This document shows, piece after piece, positions 31,598-44,052 of a DNA stretch of 64,000 bases; positions within the stretch are counted from its first letter, which is position 1, and every line of letters begins with the position of its first letter. Below the pieces are notes generated by a model. The model saw nothing but the letters and a program-made list of their open reading frames with translations. It searched no databases and was not told where the DNA came from. A program made the position numbers and the translations under genes. Source of the DNA: Thuidium tamariscinum (Eukaryota > Streptophyta > Bryopsida > Hypnales > Thuidiaceae); NCBI GenBank assembly GCA_947034885.2, contig OX344749.2, positions 54,093,682 through 54,157,681 of the forward strand. The letters run 5' to 3'.

Positions 31598-33536
31598 ATT
31601 GTAGATGGAATATGAAAAAGAATTTCACCATTAATAACATTAAATCTACTAAGTTCAAAATGTTGAATTCTAACTACAATGAATTTTTGAGATTTTCATT
31701 TAATTATTTACGAATGTTTAGAAAGGTTATTTTTTGGACCTCAGGAAAGTAACTTCTCAAGGTAAAATATATTCATACCTTTTAAACTACATAATAGTTG
31801 CAAAACAAAGTCTTGAAAAATCTATATAATCCTACAAATGGTAGAGATTCAACGCAAAATTGCACTAAGAATTAAATGGACAAAGAAACCAATTATAGCC
31901 TTGGACATACTTGCATTCATTTATTGTTCAAAATTTGCATTCATAGATCATAATTCTAGAAGGACAATGCCTTTGATCAAGGTAATTGGTCAACAAATAT
32001 TAAATTTGTGAATGAGTAGGTACATTCTTCATCTTTGTAATTTTTCCAAAAGTCATTCATCAACCATTTTTTGACTCTTTTAATTAGGCAATCTAAGACT
32101 AACTGAGGATGAAAGTTTTGCAATCTTATTTTAACTATCACATTCAAGAAGACATATATACACATATATACAAATATATATGTATATGATATCTATGATC
32201 GAACCTTGAGTTTGGCTTTGTGCATAGTCAATATTGGAATCACGTAGCCAAGATGGCAAGATACTATTTCATCACTTCAATTTTTTCCAAATAATTAATT
32301 TAGCTAAAAAAAATAGCCATCCGCCTTTGAATTCTTGATTTTCTAAAATTTTGACATTTTTGAATTCAATCAATATAGCTTTGGGCAGGTAGCTTTATCC
32401 ATTTGTATTTCATATATTTTTACAAGTCATTTACAATCTAATTGGTGGATAAATGGCTAGTGCTTGATAGGAATATTTAAATAATGTATTTTGGATATAT
32501 AAACCAGTGAATACAAGATCTCAATTGCTAAGAATAAATTCAATTGCACTAACAGTTTTCACAACAACATTTCAAGGCTTTGTTTAAGCATCATAAACTA
32601 AATTCTTAAAATCTGTTCCTTAAACCTTAAAATTTGGATGTAGGATATAGGATCACTTAATTAAATATAGGTTTAAGAGCTTAGGGTTAGCAAATTAAAT
32701 GTAGTATTTAGTGATTACATTTTATAGAAGCATGATTAAAGTTGAGTCATTGTCATTGTAATACATTATCATAGAGATTCTTGCCTTGTGAATTTGCTTA
32801 TTGAAATCTTTGTTAGGCCTTTTAATTTTTGTGATTTGACCAAATTCTAATGTTGAAGGATAGAAATGAGTTCATATCTAATATGACTTGTCTTTTTTCT
32901 TACACTTCTAAAAAATGAATACCATTGATAATTCAAATGAATGAACTTATTTTTATAAACCAATTGCACTTTTGCAATCTTATATCTTCAATTAAATCAA
33001 ACATTAGAGATGAATTCAAGAGGCATAAAGTTCAAAAAATGTAACAAGTGTAAGACTCATAATTATTTGCTATTCCTTTATCAAATTTTATTATATGATA
33101 AATCTAGAATACAGATCATTATTCATAAGGGACATACATTTGATTTTAGACAATATATCCGATACAATATATTTCAATAGAACAATAATGTCACACATTT
33201 ATATATACAAATGAATTGATGAAAAACTACATTAAGGCATAACTTAGAAACTTTTTTAATAAGAAGATATAAAAAACAATACAAAGAATGTATAGTCAAA
33301 TTTTTATTTGAAATGCTTTTTATTTTTTTGGTATATGTTTTTTTAATATTTGGAAAATATATATTATATTAGTATTTGTTTGATCTATGATTGTTTGTTC
33401 TGTTTAAAGTGTATATATCATTACAAAATCAAAATTGCAATCTATTGTAAACAAAAAGAGAGAAGAATCAATTGCATTCTCAAGCTCTCTATCCTTTACA
33501 ATTAATGGCATAAAATATCAATGAACCTCTCCAATC
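31598..33536. other. AT-rich intergenic region
   Basis: No supported gene or recognisable element. Contains a small ATATAT/ACATATAT microsatellite at about 32152-32190. Confidence 0.45.
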
Positions 33537-33750
33537 TTTATATATATATATATAAATAAATAAATATATATAAATATATATAGATATAGATATAAATATA
33601 TATAGATATAGATATAAATATATATAGATATATATATATAAATATATATAGATATAGATATAAATATATATAGATATAGATATAAATATATATAGATATA
33701 GATATAAATATATATAGATATAGATATAAATATATATAGATATATATATA

Positions 33751-33781
<31 letters not shown>

Positions 33782-33785
33782 AGAT
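33537..33785. repeat. ATATAG/ATAAATAT microsatellite (about 250 bp)
   Basis: Pure AT-type repeats with a higher-order unit of about 30 bp (AAATATATATAGATATAGAT). It produces artificial 119- and 122-codon Tyr/Ile-rich frames on the minus strand that are not genes. Confidence 0.95.
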
Positions 33786-34661
33786 GTAAAGATTGGAATC
33801 ATTGGAAACAACAACTTTGTGAAGGTATTTAAATTCCCATATGCACAATTTGTATAACCATTAAGGTAGACAAAAGGAAACAACAAGGGAAAAAAAGAGA
33901 CATTTTCAAGTGTTGGAAATTAGGTGAAAAAGATGCTACAAATTCAACATAATGAGTTACAAAAAAATGCATAACTATTATTGTATTAAATTTCAATTTA
34001 AAATAGTTACTATTATATGATAAGATTTATTTTTAATGAGCTTTATTAACAAATATGAGCCCCAAATTCATGACTTTAGACTCACGGTTTTTTTTTTGTT
34101 TTTATTCCTATAAAATATAGTGTGTAAAATAGTATAAAAAGCCCCCCAAAGAGTGAAAAATCAAAATAGGCATGTGATGTGCCTATATAGTATTTGGTTA
34201 TATTTCTAATGTTTTTATCCATTTAGGTCTAAATCCCGATTGTGAATAGGTTTAAATCCTAATAATACCTATCTTTTGTGTGAATTCCCAAAATGGCCTC
34301 ATCTACCTTGCATGTGACAAATATTGGCTAAAAGTAGGTCTTAGGAATATAAGAAAGTCCTAGAGCCCAATTTCTTGGATATGTTTTATATTTGCAATTA
34401 TTTCCTACATTTAGTGAAAAACTCAATTTTTAGTCTATAGGATGGATTTTGTCACGATGACTCTATAAAGGGAATGTATGGCAGTGTTCTTGGATTAAAA
34501 CCATGCAGGGAGGTCAATGGCGAAATCACTTTGTCAAGATTCCTCTTTGGAAAGATTCCCTAAAGCCTAGTAAATAAAGGATAGAGTGGGATTTAATTCT
34601 TCTTTGACTATGATATAGATCCAAATGTGAAATCACACATCTTTTGTGGAATTTTATAGAA
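33786..34661. other. AT-rich intergenic spacer
   Basis: No supported gene or recognisable element. Confidence 0.45.
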
Positions 34662-35408
34662 GGGTGATTGCAAGAAACACTTCACGTTTTGGGCTCAAAA
34701 CATTGTTTTTGAACATAGTACTAGTAGTACTACGCGATTCTAACAGTACAACGTGTCTGACGCGCACTTACAAATCTCAACCGTCAATTTCATGCACCTA
34801 TAGATCTGGGACATCAATATAGTACTATGCAGTACTATAGAGTACTACAAGTACTGCACAGGCCACATGAAGCAAAAAATAGCAGAAAAAAGGCATGTGG
34901 ATTTTTTTATTTTTGATAATTAAAAAAAAATCAAAAATTATTTTTAATAGAAGCCATTTTTCTAAACAAAATTGAGCTCATATTGCAACAAAAAATTCCT
35001 CTAAATTTGTTTTTCCCTCTTCATAGCATTTGTACAAAGGAAGGTCACTTTGATCCCATGTGGACAATAGACATTTTACTATTTTTATAAAAACTCATCA
35101 TCAATCCTTGAAATGTTACTAGACCTCCAACTTGTCCAATTTGTGGCTTCAAATTCGTATTTTTGAGTCAAAAGTAGGACTAAAAATCTCCAAAATGGCC
35201 AAGGTAGATAGCCAATCGGGGGCAAATTAAAAATAGTAAAATAATTTTTTTTAAATTGAAAAAATTACACAACATATAAAATTTTTGTGTGCACCTTTTT
35301 TCCAAATTTCAAGTTGATAAGGCAAAATATGAAAAAGTTATGAGCAAAAAACTACCCGTTGGAGGTCAAGGGGACAAGAAATAGGACAAGTGTTTCTTGC
35401 AATCACCC
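34662..35408. mobile_element. MITE with 21-bp terminal inverted repeats and GTAC-rich interior
   Basis: Ends GGGTGATTGCAAGAAACAC.. at 34662 and ..GTGTTTCTTGCAATCACCC at 35408 match over 21 bp. Near the left end is a cluster of AGTAC words (AGTACTAGTAGTACTAC at about 34718-34734, then more to about 34855), which itself is palindromic. No coding sequence. Target duplication is unclear, so the superfamily is not assigned. Confidence 0.7.
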
Positions 35409-35419
35409 AAAAGGTCCCT

Positions 35420-36900
35420 CAAAAAGTTTTGAAATTTTCTTATACTTAGAAGATGCCTTTTCGAATAGTCAATCGTTTTAACCTTCAATGAGAAATTCAT
35501 AGAAATTATCCAAGTTGCAGTAAAATCCCACTAAAAATTAGGATATCTTGTTTTGTGTTAATAAAGAGCCTCAATAAAATTTTAAGACATTTTGATAGCG
35601 AAAAGTATCCAAATTAAAGAGTTCATCTTTGAATTGATGGTTTTAAAAATTATGGTGAAATTAATTAGCGTTATGGGTGCATACGACATCAAAATGAGGC
35701 TTAAGTTGGGTGGTTTTTTTTACTCCTTCACACCTACTAGAGACCCTAGGCTAGTTATTTTTCATATAAAAGTCAATTTTCAAAAGTTGAGTTATTACCC
35801 TATTTGATCATTAATTAAGCGTTAGATTTTGTTGAGTTTTTAGCCGATGAAAAAGGGGAGGCTTTTTCTTGAAACTAAAAATGGACTTCTAAAGTCAGTG
35901 GAGTAATCCATTTGTGATTTGGAGTCAAACTCCAAAAATTACAAATAGGTCTAGTGTAAAAAGTAAAAAATGGTTGAATCACGATGAAAATTTGAGATGA
36001 TAAATTTATCACACAAAATTGAGAGGAGGTGGGTGCCCTTGGAAGGATTTATAAGGGAACCTATTTTTCTCTCAACTAACCCCTTCAAACCATTTTATAA
36101 CTCAGATTTTGGTACAATACACATTGATTCAATAATTTTGACTTCTTGGCCAAATTTGAGCCAAAGTTGCAAACGTGTGTTTTTGGAGCATTTCAAACTT
36201 CTTTTTTGTGTTTTTGTTGAACTTTGAAGAACACTAGAGTCTTTTCAAGGTTTACTAACTTCCTTTGCATGTGTTGAAGAATTTTTTGTAAAGTTTTTTT
36301 GAGTTTTGAAGTGTTTTTTGTATTAATCGTAGAGCCCCTTCTCTTGTGACTAGCAATGCCACTTGGGGGAACCTCTCGCTACTAACCTCTTATATACCTT
36401 GAATTTTTCACTTGTTTTGAATATTTGTTTTACTAATATCTGTAGTTGTACATTAACAATCATGTTGTTGTTGTTTATGTATTAATTATTTTTTTTGTCC
36501 CATTTGGGACGATAAAACTTTGGTTTTGTAGAGAGTATTTTATAAGTTATTTCCTTTTTTTTTTCTTAACTCACGGAGGAGATTTGAATTTGTGAAGTTT
36601 AGATTGTTTGTAGAAATTCTTGTGATTTGGAAACCATAGCAAAGCTTTGACTTCCCATTGTTTGAAGTTGTTTAGAATTTTGTGTTTTTTCCTCTTATGG
36701 CGAAGCTTTGAACTTAGGGGAAGTTCTTGAGAATTTTTGTTTATTGTTGGGAAAACTAGTTTCTTTTGGTGTTAAAAAAAAAGAGTTTTCTTTTTGTGTG
36801 GTTTGGAAGATTTTATTCTGTAAGTTTTGTTTTAAAAAAAAACTTTATGTTATAGAAAGAAGAATTTGTTTTAGTGGATTAAAGAATTTTTCATCACCAA
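35420..36900 (+). mobile_element. LTR-like copy b
   Basis: Shares the family core GAAATTCATAGAAATTA, then TAAAATCCCACTAAAAATTA near 35523-35544, with copies a, c and d. A TATA-like TTTATAAGGG is at about 36047, and TGGCGAAGCTTTGAACTTA near 36698 matches GGCGAAACTTTGAACTTA in copy c. The short ORFs inside (35592-35807, 35997-36227, 36708-36905) are not genes. Boundaries are unresolved. Confidence 0.5.
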
Positions 36901-37752
36901 GATAATTAATTTTTAAACTGTAAATTTTAACTAACCTAGCAAGCTAGCTAGCCCAACTAGGCAACTAAGCCGCGGCTAAGGCTAAGGAGGGAGGCTTAAT
37001 CACCCCGTCCTAAATAAAAGTTGGATTTATTTTTTAGAATATATTAGAATAAAATAAAATAGGGAAGAGGAAGTGCAAGAAGAAAAGAGAAAGAAGTGGA
37101 AAAAAATTAGAAGGAGAAAGGACTTAGAAAGAAAATCAAAGAAGAGTTGGAAAAGATTAGGAAGGAATTGAAGGAAATTAGGAGGAAGAGAAGAGGATTA
37201 GAAGGAAGATTAGAGTTGAAAAGTGTTGATTTGAAGATAAGAGGAGATTTGAAGAGAATTTAGAAAAAGAATTAAAAGGAGAATTAGGAAGAGAATTAAA
37301 AATACTATTTGTCAATTAGGGAGGAGGGTTTAGCAATTAGCTCACAAACTTTTTCACTCTTTTAGCCTATTTAATGAGTTCCCAAACTCATATCATAAAG
37401 TTGTAAAGATGGAGTGAAGAATGAAGAGGTTTATACTAAGTTTGAAGAAAGTTTGAAGTAGATAGGATTTGGATTCAAAATCTTAGAAGTTCAATTCCAA
37501 CCATTAGTTATGGATAGAAAAATAATTGACTTGTAAGAATAAGGGTCAATTATTTTAAAAGGCATTATTGTAGCAATTTCCAAGTGTTGACTTGAAATAC
37601 AATAATGTAGTTGCAATAGAGGAAATAGAAAGGAAATAGGAATTAGATATACAAGTTGTAATAAAAATTCTATCTTTAAGCGGTGAGAAAAATTATCAAA
37701 TAAGTTCCAAGCATAGAAAACAAAGAAATTTGGAAAAAAAATCTACAACAAC
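36901..37752 (+). other. Leader between LTR-like copy b and the short exon
   Basis: Begins with a CTAGCAAGCTAGCTAGCC cluster (about 36938-36955), then a long purine-rich AGGAAGA/GAAGAG tract (37060-37280). Equivalent in position to the GC-rich leaders of copies c and d. No ORF. Confidence 0.4.
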
Positions 37753-37776
37753 ATGCAAGTTCCTCCACCTATTGAG
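37753..37776 (+). other. Candidate short first exon (copy b)
   Basis: ATG followed by seven codons (MQVPPPIE) ending in GAG and a GTAAAA donor. The position, the terminal Glu codon and donor phase match the short exons at 56770-56841 (plus) and 60989-60894 (minus). Weak alone but supported by the comparison. Confidence 0.35.
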
Positions 37777-40671
37777 GTAAAATTTTAATTCATTTGTAAC
37801 TTAAACAATTTCAAAATAGGACAATCGTATTAGTGAATCCGAATTAGAAGTGTGATTCAGTAGTTGAAGATAAAATATTTTTTTAGATACAAAATAATAA
37901 TAGTATAGAACTCTCTTTTAGCTTTTCAAAAACATATTAAATTTAAAATTTGAACTTAAATGAATAAGATAGGATTGAATGAAGTTTAGTCATTAGAATG
38001 GATGAAAAGTAGTTAAGAAAAGTAAAAGTGGAAGAAGTTTAGTAAAGTTGAGAAAAAAAAATTAAAAAATTTTGAACAAAGAAAATTCCTAAGTTAGATT
38101 TACCAAATAGAAAAACGTGGAAGTTTGATGTACCAATTAGAGGTCAAACTTCATCCACTCATAACTTTTGCTAGAAAAGTTCAAATAACTTGAGTTTCAA
38201 CATTTTGAAATGAGTAAAAAATAATCTATAAGAATATGTATTGAGAATTAGTTTGAGCAATATTTGACTAAATAATCATAGCGGACTAATTACAGGCCAA
38301 AAAAGCCATTAAAAACCTAATTTAGAATAAATTAAGGTTATTCTAATTCCAAAACATTTACAAACTATACAAAGATCCATTGCTTGGAAGGCAAAATGGA
38401 CTAATACATAGACACTCAATTCAAGAGCTTAGAAATAAGAACTCAATTGTGTTAGCTTGTTTATTATAGGTGGGTAATCAAGTGATCATAATAGGTGAAA
38501 TAATGTTAGTATAACTTACTATTGTATGCATCATTTGAACAAAATGTGAATAATTTTTAAATTTTTAAATGACTATTGATACATGTACTATAAATCAATA
38601 TTTGGTTCATATAATATAAATCTTCACAATTAGTATCTTCAAGACAAGAATGTAGATGAGATATAATTTATTTTACTAATAATCATTCTAAACAAACTTT
38701 ACCTTATAAGTTAAAGTAGAAAATATTCCACTAGCACAAAATCAATACAAAACTCATCTCTGCGTTGAAACTACTACTAAAGTATTATTTTCTTAATCTC
38801 TATAAGGCTATAATTGGCCTACAATTTACAATATGAAAAAATCTTCATACAAGATGAATTGCAACCTAGAGATTCATTGGATGAAGGTTTTGCTAGACAG
38901 AGGAAAAAAAAAACACATTCTGTAGTTTAGAGTTTGCAACCTAGAATTTAGCTTGTTTCACTATCTTATGTAAATTCTTTCATGGTATTCTCTTTTCAAA
39001 ATTCCTAAAGTCTTCTTCTATATTCTAGGAAGAAGCTACTATGATACAAAGATTTTTGATGCCCAACAAACAATATCCTAATTGAAGCCACATCTTTCAA
39101 AAAAATTGAAAAATTCACCATAGAATTATATTGAGCATTGATGATTGTTACTCTTCGTGACACTCAATCAACTATGTACGTACATGACCAACAACCTAAA
39201 TCTAAATTGTCACCAACAAATTGGCAACAACTTCAATTCTTTTGAAGAAAAGAATTGAAGTTTCACATCTCAAAATGTCCCTCCCATCTTCCTCTTAGTT
39301 TTTTTTTTGAGCACTCTCCTTCCTTCTTCACAAACAACTAAGACTAATAACTTTACAAAGATAGAACTTCCAACTAAGTTACAAATATGGCATCTAATTT
39401 GATTTAAACCCGAGAACAATGATCAATTTTATGTATGAGATATGGACTAATGATTTTCACAAGAAATTGTTGGTTGACTAATCCAAATCACTTAAATCAA
39501 GTTCATCAAAGCAAACTAGGAAGAGTCCATTGGAATAAATTGGAATTTACTTGACAAAGCTTTTGCAATTCCTATAAGTATACAAAGGTTTGGCAAAACT
39601 ATAAAAACTCAACATTTATTTTTTGATAATTGGTGTCCAAGTAGAAGTCCAAGTGCAAAGCTTGTTCATTTGACGGAACTACTAAAGTAGGTACATTCAA
39701 AAGCACAACTAACTATAAAGCACCATCTATAGTTTGTGTACATTTCCAAAATCAATTATGTATACAAGATTTGGATGGTGTATATAGAAACAACCTTTGA
39801 TCCTTAATAACTTTTGCATATTGTATCCAAATACTATGTACTTTGGTGCGTTGGAACATGCTTTTATTTGCCAATGAGACTATATAAAAATCTAAATAGA
39901 TTAATAATAGTAAATAGATACAGTACCAATTTGTAGGCACTTTTAGGTATACCCACTTTAGAACTAAGAATACATGTATATATTTTCCACTCCTATCCAA
40001 CAAAACCTTCATCAAACAAATCTCAAAGTCGTAGCACATCCTATATATAGTTTTCTTTAATATTTCAAACTGTAAACAATAACTCTAAAATGACACCAAA
40101 ATCCTTTTTTAGTTGATGAACAAGAAATCATTTAGCAGTATATGATAGAATTGCAAGTATTCATCCTAAAAAGTACAAGTGGAAAAGGAAGATCTTCTAT
40201 AATACCTTGACTTCAAATGTACACTTTTGGATTTTTTTTAATTCATGATTCTCACGATTTCAAAAAAAGTGATTTCCAAAGTATCCCGTACATCATTTAA
40301 GGGCTAAAGGATTAAGGTAGCAAAGGGGCATAAACCTTCCAATCAACAACATATTCAAAACTTCTTTACTACTCACCAAAGCATTTTCTAACAAATATCT
40401 AAAGAAAGAACAAAGGAAGACACATCTATGACAATTCAATTCTAAATTTTTAAACATAAACTATATTGAACATGATTTTATGAAGTTCTTAGCAATAAGG
40501 TGCTATTGAAGGCCATAGAAACTACCATTAGAAATCAAAAAATTGTGCACCAATGATGTAAATGGCAGTTCAACTAAAGACTTGCAAACCTGAAACTAAA
40601 ACAATGTGGTGCATGTAATTGCATAGGACGGCACAAAGTGTCTACACACACATAACTCCACAATGCCAAAT
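37777..40671. other. AT-rich region with family intron block and spacer
   Basis: Holds the conserved ATTGCTTGGAAGGC block (38379-38392) found at the same distance after the short exon in copies c and d. The rest to 40671 has no supported gene. The 95-codon minus frame at 39752-40039 has no motif and poor complexity. Confidence 0.4.
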
Positions 40672-40920
40672 GTTGAATCCTACCTTTGAAGGTGGGCCCA
40701 TCAGAGTAAAATTTGTTTTACCAGGGATTGACAAGGATTTACGGTTTATTTTTGTATTGGATTTTTCGATTTGCTTAGACCCTCCTAAGCTAATTAGGGG
40801 TCTCTAATTATGAATATGAATTCAGAATTCGAAATTAAAAAAAACACAACAAAAAACTTTCAGCGTTTTCACTAGGGGTAAATCCAGCAAGCGGGCCCAC
40901 CTTCGATGGTAGGATTTAAC
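40672..40920. mobile_element. MITE sharing its core with the one upstream of TRB
   Basis: Ends GTTGAATCCTACC / GGTAGGATTTAAC and the inner GAAGGTGGGCCC / GGGCCCACCTTC are inverted. The core (40722-40855) is homologous to the core of 15959-16380, but the terminal repeats differ completely. It lies about 500 bp downstream of the LYAR gene stop codon. No clear target duplication. Confidence 0.65.
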
Positions 40921-41426
40921 GCTGCGCACTCCACAATAAGTACTCTGCAATTTTGTCTATTTCCAAATGTCGGCTACTTTTCAAAAAACAAAAACCTATG
41001 CAACAGTAACCGCAAGTTGACCCCAATCCATCACTAGAAAAATTTCCATTTGTATAGTAACAATTCACAATTTAATAGTAGGGGCAGTTCTTAGAGCACA
41101 GGTAGAATATGGACAGGCTAGCCTTGGAGGATCTTGCAAAGGCCAGGCCTAATAAAAGCATATAACAGTGCAAAATTTTAGATTCTAATCCCTCAAACGA
41201 CCTACTGTGCACTAACTTCCTTTCTGAACACAAATTAATCATGTTTGCAAGAACTCTCATAAAACTTTCCAGTCATCAAAAATCTCTACAAAACCCTAAA
41301 ATCTTCGAGCAAATCTTGAATGCTTCGAAACAACAATAATGCATCGAATCCCGAAACAAATAATTTCGAAGAGGAATGAAGTTCACAAGAGGGCTGGGAA
41401 AAAAGGATGACACTGAGGAATGTGCA

Positions 41427-43673
41427 TTATGATGTTGCCGCCAAAGCAACCCACTTTCCGCGGACGTCAAACTTGGAGGAGGCATTCAACTGCGCAGAAA
41501 AATCCCAAGACATTTTCAGACTCTGGTTTAAAAAAAGGAATGAAAGCTAGTAACTAGCTGAAAAACAGTGCGAACCTAAGAAGATAGACAAGCAACTGGA
41601 CACGACGGACCGACGATGTGGCACATGATGAAATGCTCGGCGAGTGCCATTTTTACTAGAAAGAGACGAGGGGCTAGGGAATAGCGAGAAATACCGTTTC
41701 GACCAGCTGCTTCTCCAATATCTTCTTGTCAAACATAACTGCTCCCGACGTAACCACTGGTAGAAGCTCTTTAAACAGTTCCTTTACTTTAATACCTTTT
41801 TCAGGAGCCTGCATGACCAACGAAGAGTTGCTTACATATAGAACGACCAACATATAGAACGACTAAACTGTACACTTGTTTCCACAAGACACATGCAGGT
41901 ATTAGTCACAAAAATGCATGAGAATTCCAGTCATACTGACATTGGCAGGACAACAAAACAAAAGTGGGAATAAAAGACATTCTTCTTAAAATGAATCCAA
42001 GCCTTGGCATGTAGATTCAATTATTTATAGTATTCCCCACAAGATCAGGGTCATCTCTTCCAAATAAACCGGCTATTTTCAGTCTCTGCAAGCAAAAAAC
42101 ATATAAAAATTCAATACCAATTTCACCTTCAGAAGAACTCTGGTTGTGAGTTTCTTCCACTTGACAGCCTTGCGAATGTGAGATAAGCTTGTGGCAGACT
42201 TCTCAACGGCTAACTTTTCTACACCTCCATTCTCGGAATCTATGACACACTCCTCCGCAGATGCATCCAACCTCACCACCTCCTCACCTTCTCTGATTCT
42301 CTTTTTATTTTCACCTAATTTATTCTCTCCCTCATCACCTGCAAGAGGTACAAATACAAAGCAAACAAGCCATTCCGATGACAGCTGATCATGGTCCAGA
42401 AGTATATCTCCACTCAAGAAATCAGATGAATTTTCACCAGTTTCTCTCAATTTTGGAAACAATTTCTCCGATACAAGTCTCACTGCCGGAACGAAAATCT
42501 ACCCTTCTGACTTACTACGCTCAGCTCCATCTGGAGTCCAGATCGATAACTTCATTCTAGTTCATCACGTAAGTAACGTACCTGCTTTTCTTTTCAAACC
42601 ATTTGTCTCAGCTGATGCTTTGGATTCGGAGCCGATTCCATGCAAATTCGATGCAAGAAGATCTCGTTCCAGTACTAAAAGAGAGTTGATCTTCGCCTGA
42701 GCAGCCTTAGCTTTGGCGCGGTGTTTTTTCCCTAAAGAGTGGCCCTCTAAAGTCTCGTAGCTTGTGGCATTGACTTTGCATAAGCTACAACCACCAGTCG
42801 GAAAAAAATCAAAATTTTTAGAAAACCTCCCGTCAGCCAATATTGGAAAACATTTAGAAAACGAACATGAGCATAGGCGGAACCCTTAACAAGTAAGGAC
42901 AACGTCCATAAAGTGAAATTAGGTTTGCCCCAAAAAAATTCTTCAAAATCTCTAATCCAATAGTCAATGACAGATTCTGAGAGCCAGCAGGAGTAGAATA
43001 GATGAGGAATTGAACCTGCAACTCCAAGGAGCACTAGTGGATAACCCGATGCTTAGGTCTCCGTCGCCAGTTCCAAGAGAGCTCTTGGGCTTTTGAGAGG
43101 AGCCCTTACAGCCGTCTTTCGGTCCATACTTCTCCTGGACCCAGTCAAATTAAATTCGGCGCCAAATACCTACTCGAGTACTCGACGTGTGCCGGAGACT
43201 TACCCTCTCAGAGAGCGGATCTCTAGCAATAGAGACACCCGTAACAGAAAAAATAAAGCGTATGGGGCAAGGATAAGATACAAGCCGTTTTGCTTATCAT
43301 CTCTAGAGCGATTTGCACCAGATCACAGGTAGCCTAGCGCAATCAAAGCAAAAAGAAGCAGCACAGAAAACAGCGCACTCACAGTCTCGGAAACGCAGGA
43401 GGTGTGCACTTGGACGCTTTGCTGATCAAAGACGACGCCACAATCGATGCAGGAAAGCTACAATTAGCGCAGGCAAGAACCGTCACCAGGCTCAGAATCG
43501 AAGCGCACAGAAGAGCAGTAAAAGTAAGCAGGACAGAGAACAAAGGTGCAAGAGCCGCGTGCGAAGAAGAGAGGAGAGGAGGATACCTTGCGGGCAGCAC
43601 AGCCACGAAAGTGATTCTGCAATTTGGGCTTCTTCAAGTTCTCGCCGCAACTCTCACACTGAAACCAAACCAT
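41427..43673 (-). CDS. LYAR: LYAR-type C2HC zinc-finger nucleolar protein (plant type), 290 aa, seven exons
   Basis: Exons, 5' to 3': 43673-43587, 43457-43383, 43134-43016, 42784-42582, 42338-42127, 41808-41695, 41489-41427 (stop TAA). All junctions are GT-AG and phase-consistent. The N-terminus [20 protein letters not shown] is diagnostic of the LYAR family. Finger 1 uses C6, C9, H21, C25, and finger 2 ([14 protein letters not shown]) uses C32, C35, H47, C50, followed by [10 protein letters not shown]1/matrin-like C2H2 finger uses C93, C96, H109, H115 ([20 protein letters not shown]), as in plant homologues. A Lys/Glu-rich linker precedes a conserved C-terminal module ([14 protein letters not shown] .. 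[13 protein letters not shown]). LYAR proteins act in the nucleolus in rRNA processing and growth. An upstream acceptor in the same frame could extend exon 5; I prefer 42338 because of its pyrimidine tract. Confidence 0.93.
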
Positions 43674-44052
43674 GATCCAATGCGAAAGGAAAGCAGTAAT
43701 GAAGCGAGGGAAGGCAGTTTCGAAAGAGAGGGAGGAGCTGGAGGCCTGTTAGCAGAGCGGAAATGGAAGACCCAGAGTAACTATGCAGACCTAATGTTCC
43801 TGCAACACCAGAGGTTTAAGCAGCTAAGCTTACAAAGGTGACTGTCTTCCCAGGCAGTCAGACAGTACTGTAGCAACCCTACCGAAGGGATTAGGGTTTT
43901 ATTTCTCCAGGACCTTCTGTAGCCACGAGAAGAATGAGGGCAGCCTGCTTTGAGACATAGGCTCGTGCCATTAACCGTTGAAGGTCGGGCCCATGGCCGT
44001 GAAAATCATGCATTTTGATACCGTGTGTCATCATCTGCTTTGAATAAGTTAA
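43674..44052 (-). promoter_or_regulatory. 5' flank of the LYAR gene
   Basis: Contains a telobox (TTAGGGTTT at 43891-43899, i.e. AAACCCTAA on the gene strand) about 220 bp upstream of the ATG and a GGGCCCATGGCC site near 43988, both common in promoters of plant ribosome-biogenesis genes. The TTGAAGGTCGGGCCCATG segment (about 43978-43995) also resembles the inner terminal repeat of the MITE at 40672-40920. Confidence 0.5.

Noticed and set aside
33489..33886. Two Tyr/Ile-rich minus-strand frames of about 120 codons
   Set aside because: Translation of an AT microsatellite.
41030..41045. CACTAGAAA end as a fifth CACTA MITE
   Set aside because: No matching inverted terminus or 3-bp duplication was found nearby.
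43000..43060. A tRNA/SINE-like B-box (GGTTCAATTCC) on the minus strand
   Set aside because: It is the exon 3 donor of the LYAR gene: TGCAG|GTTCAATTCC joins in phase to the next exon and completes the CxxC pair of the third zinc finger. No A-box or SINE ends are present.
43093..43841. Plus-strand frames of up to 145 codons
   Set aside because: Antisense to LYAR exons 1-3 and the promoter; Arg/Ser-rich from GC-rich exon sequence.
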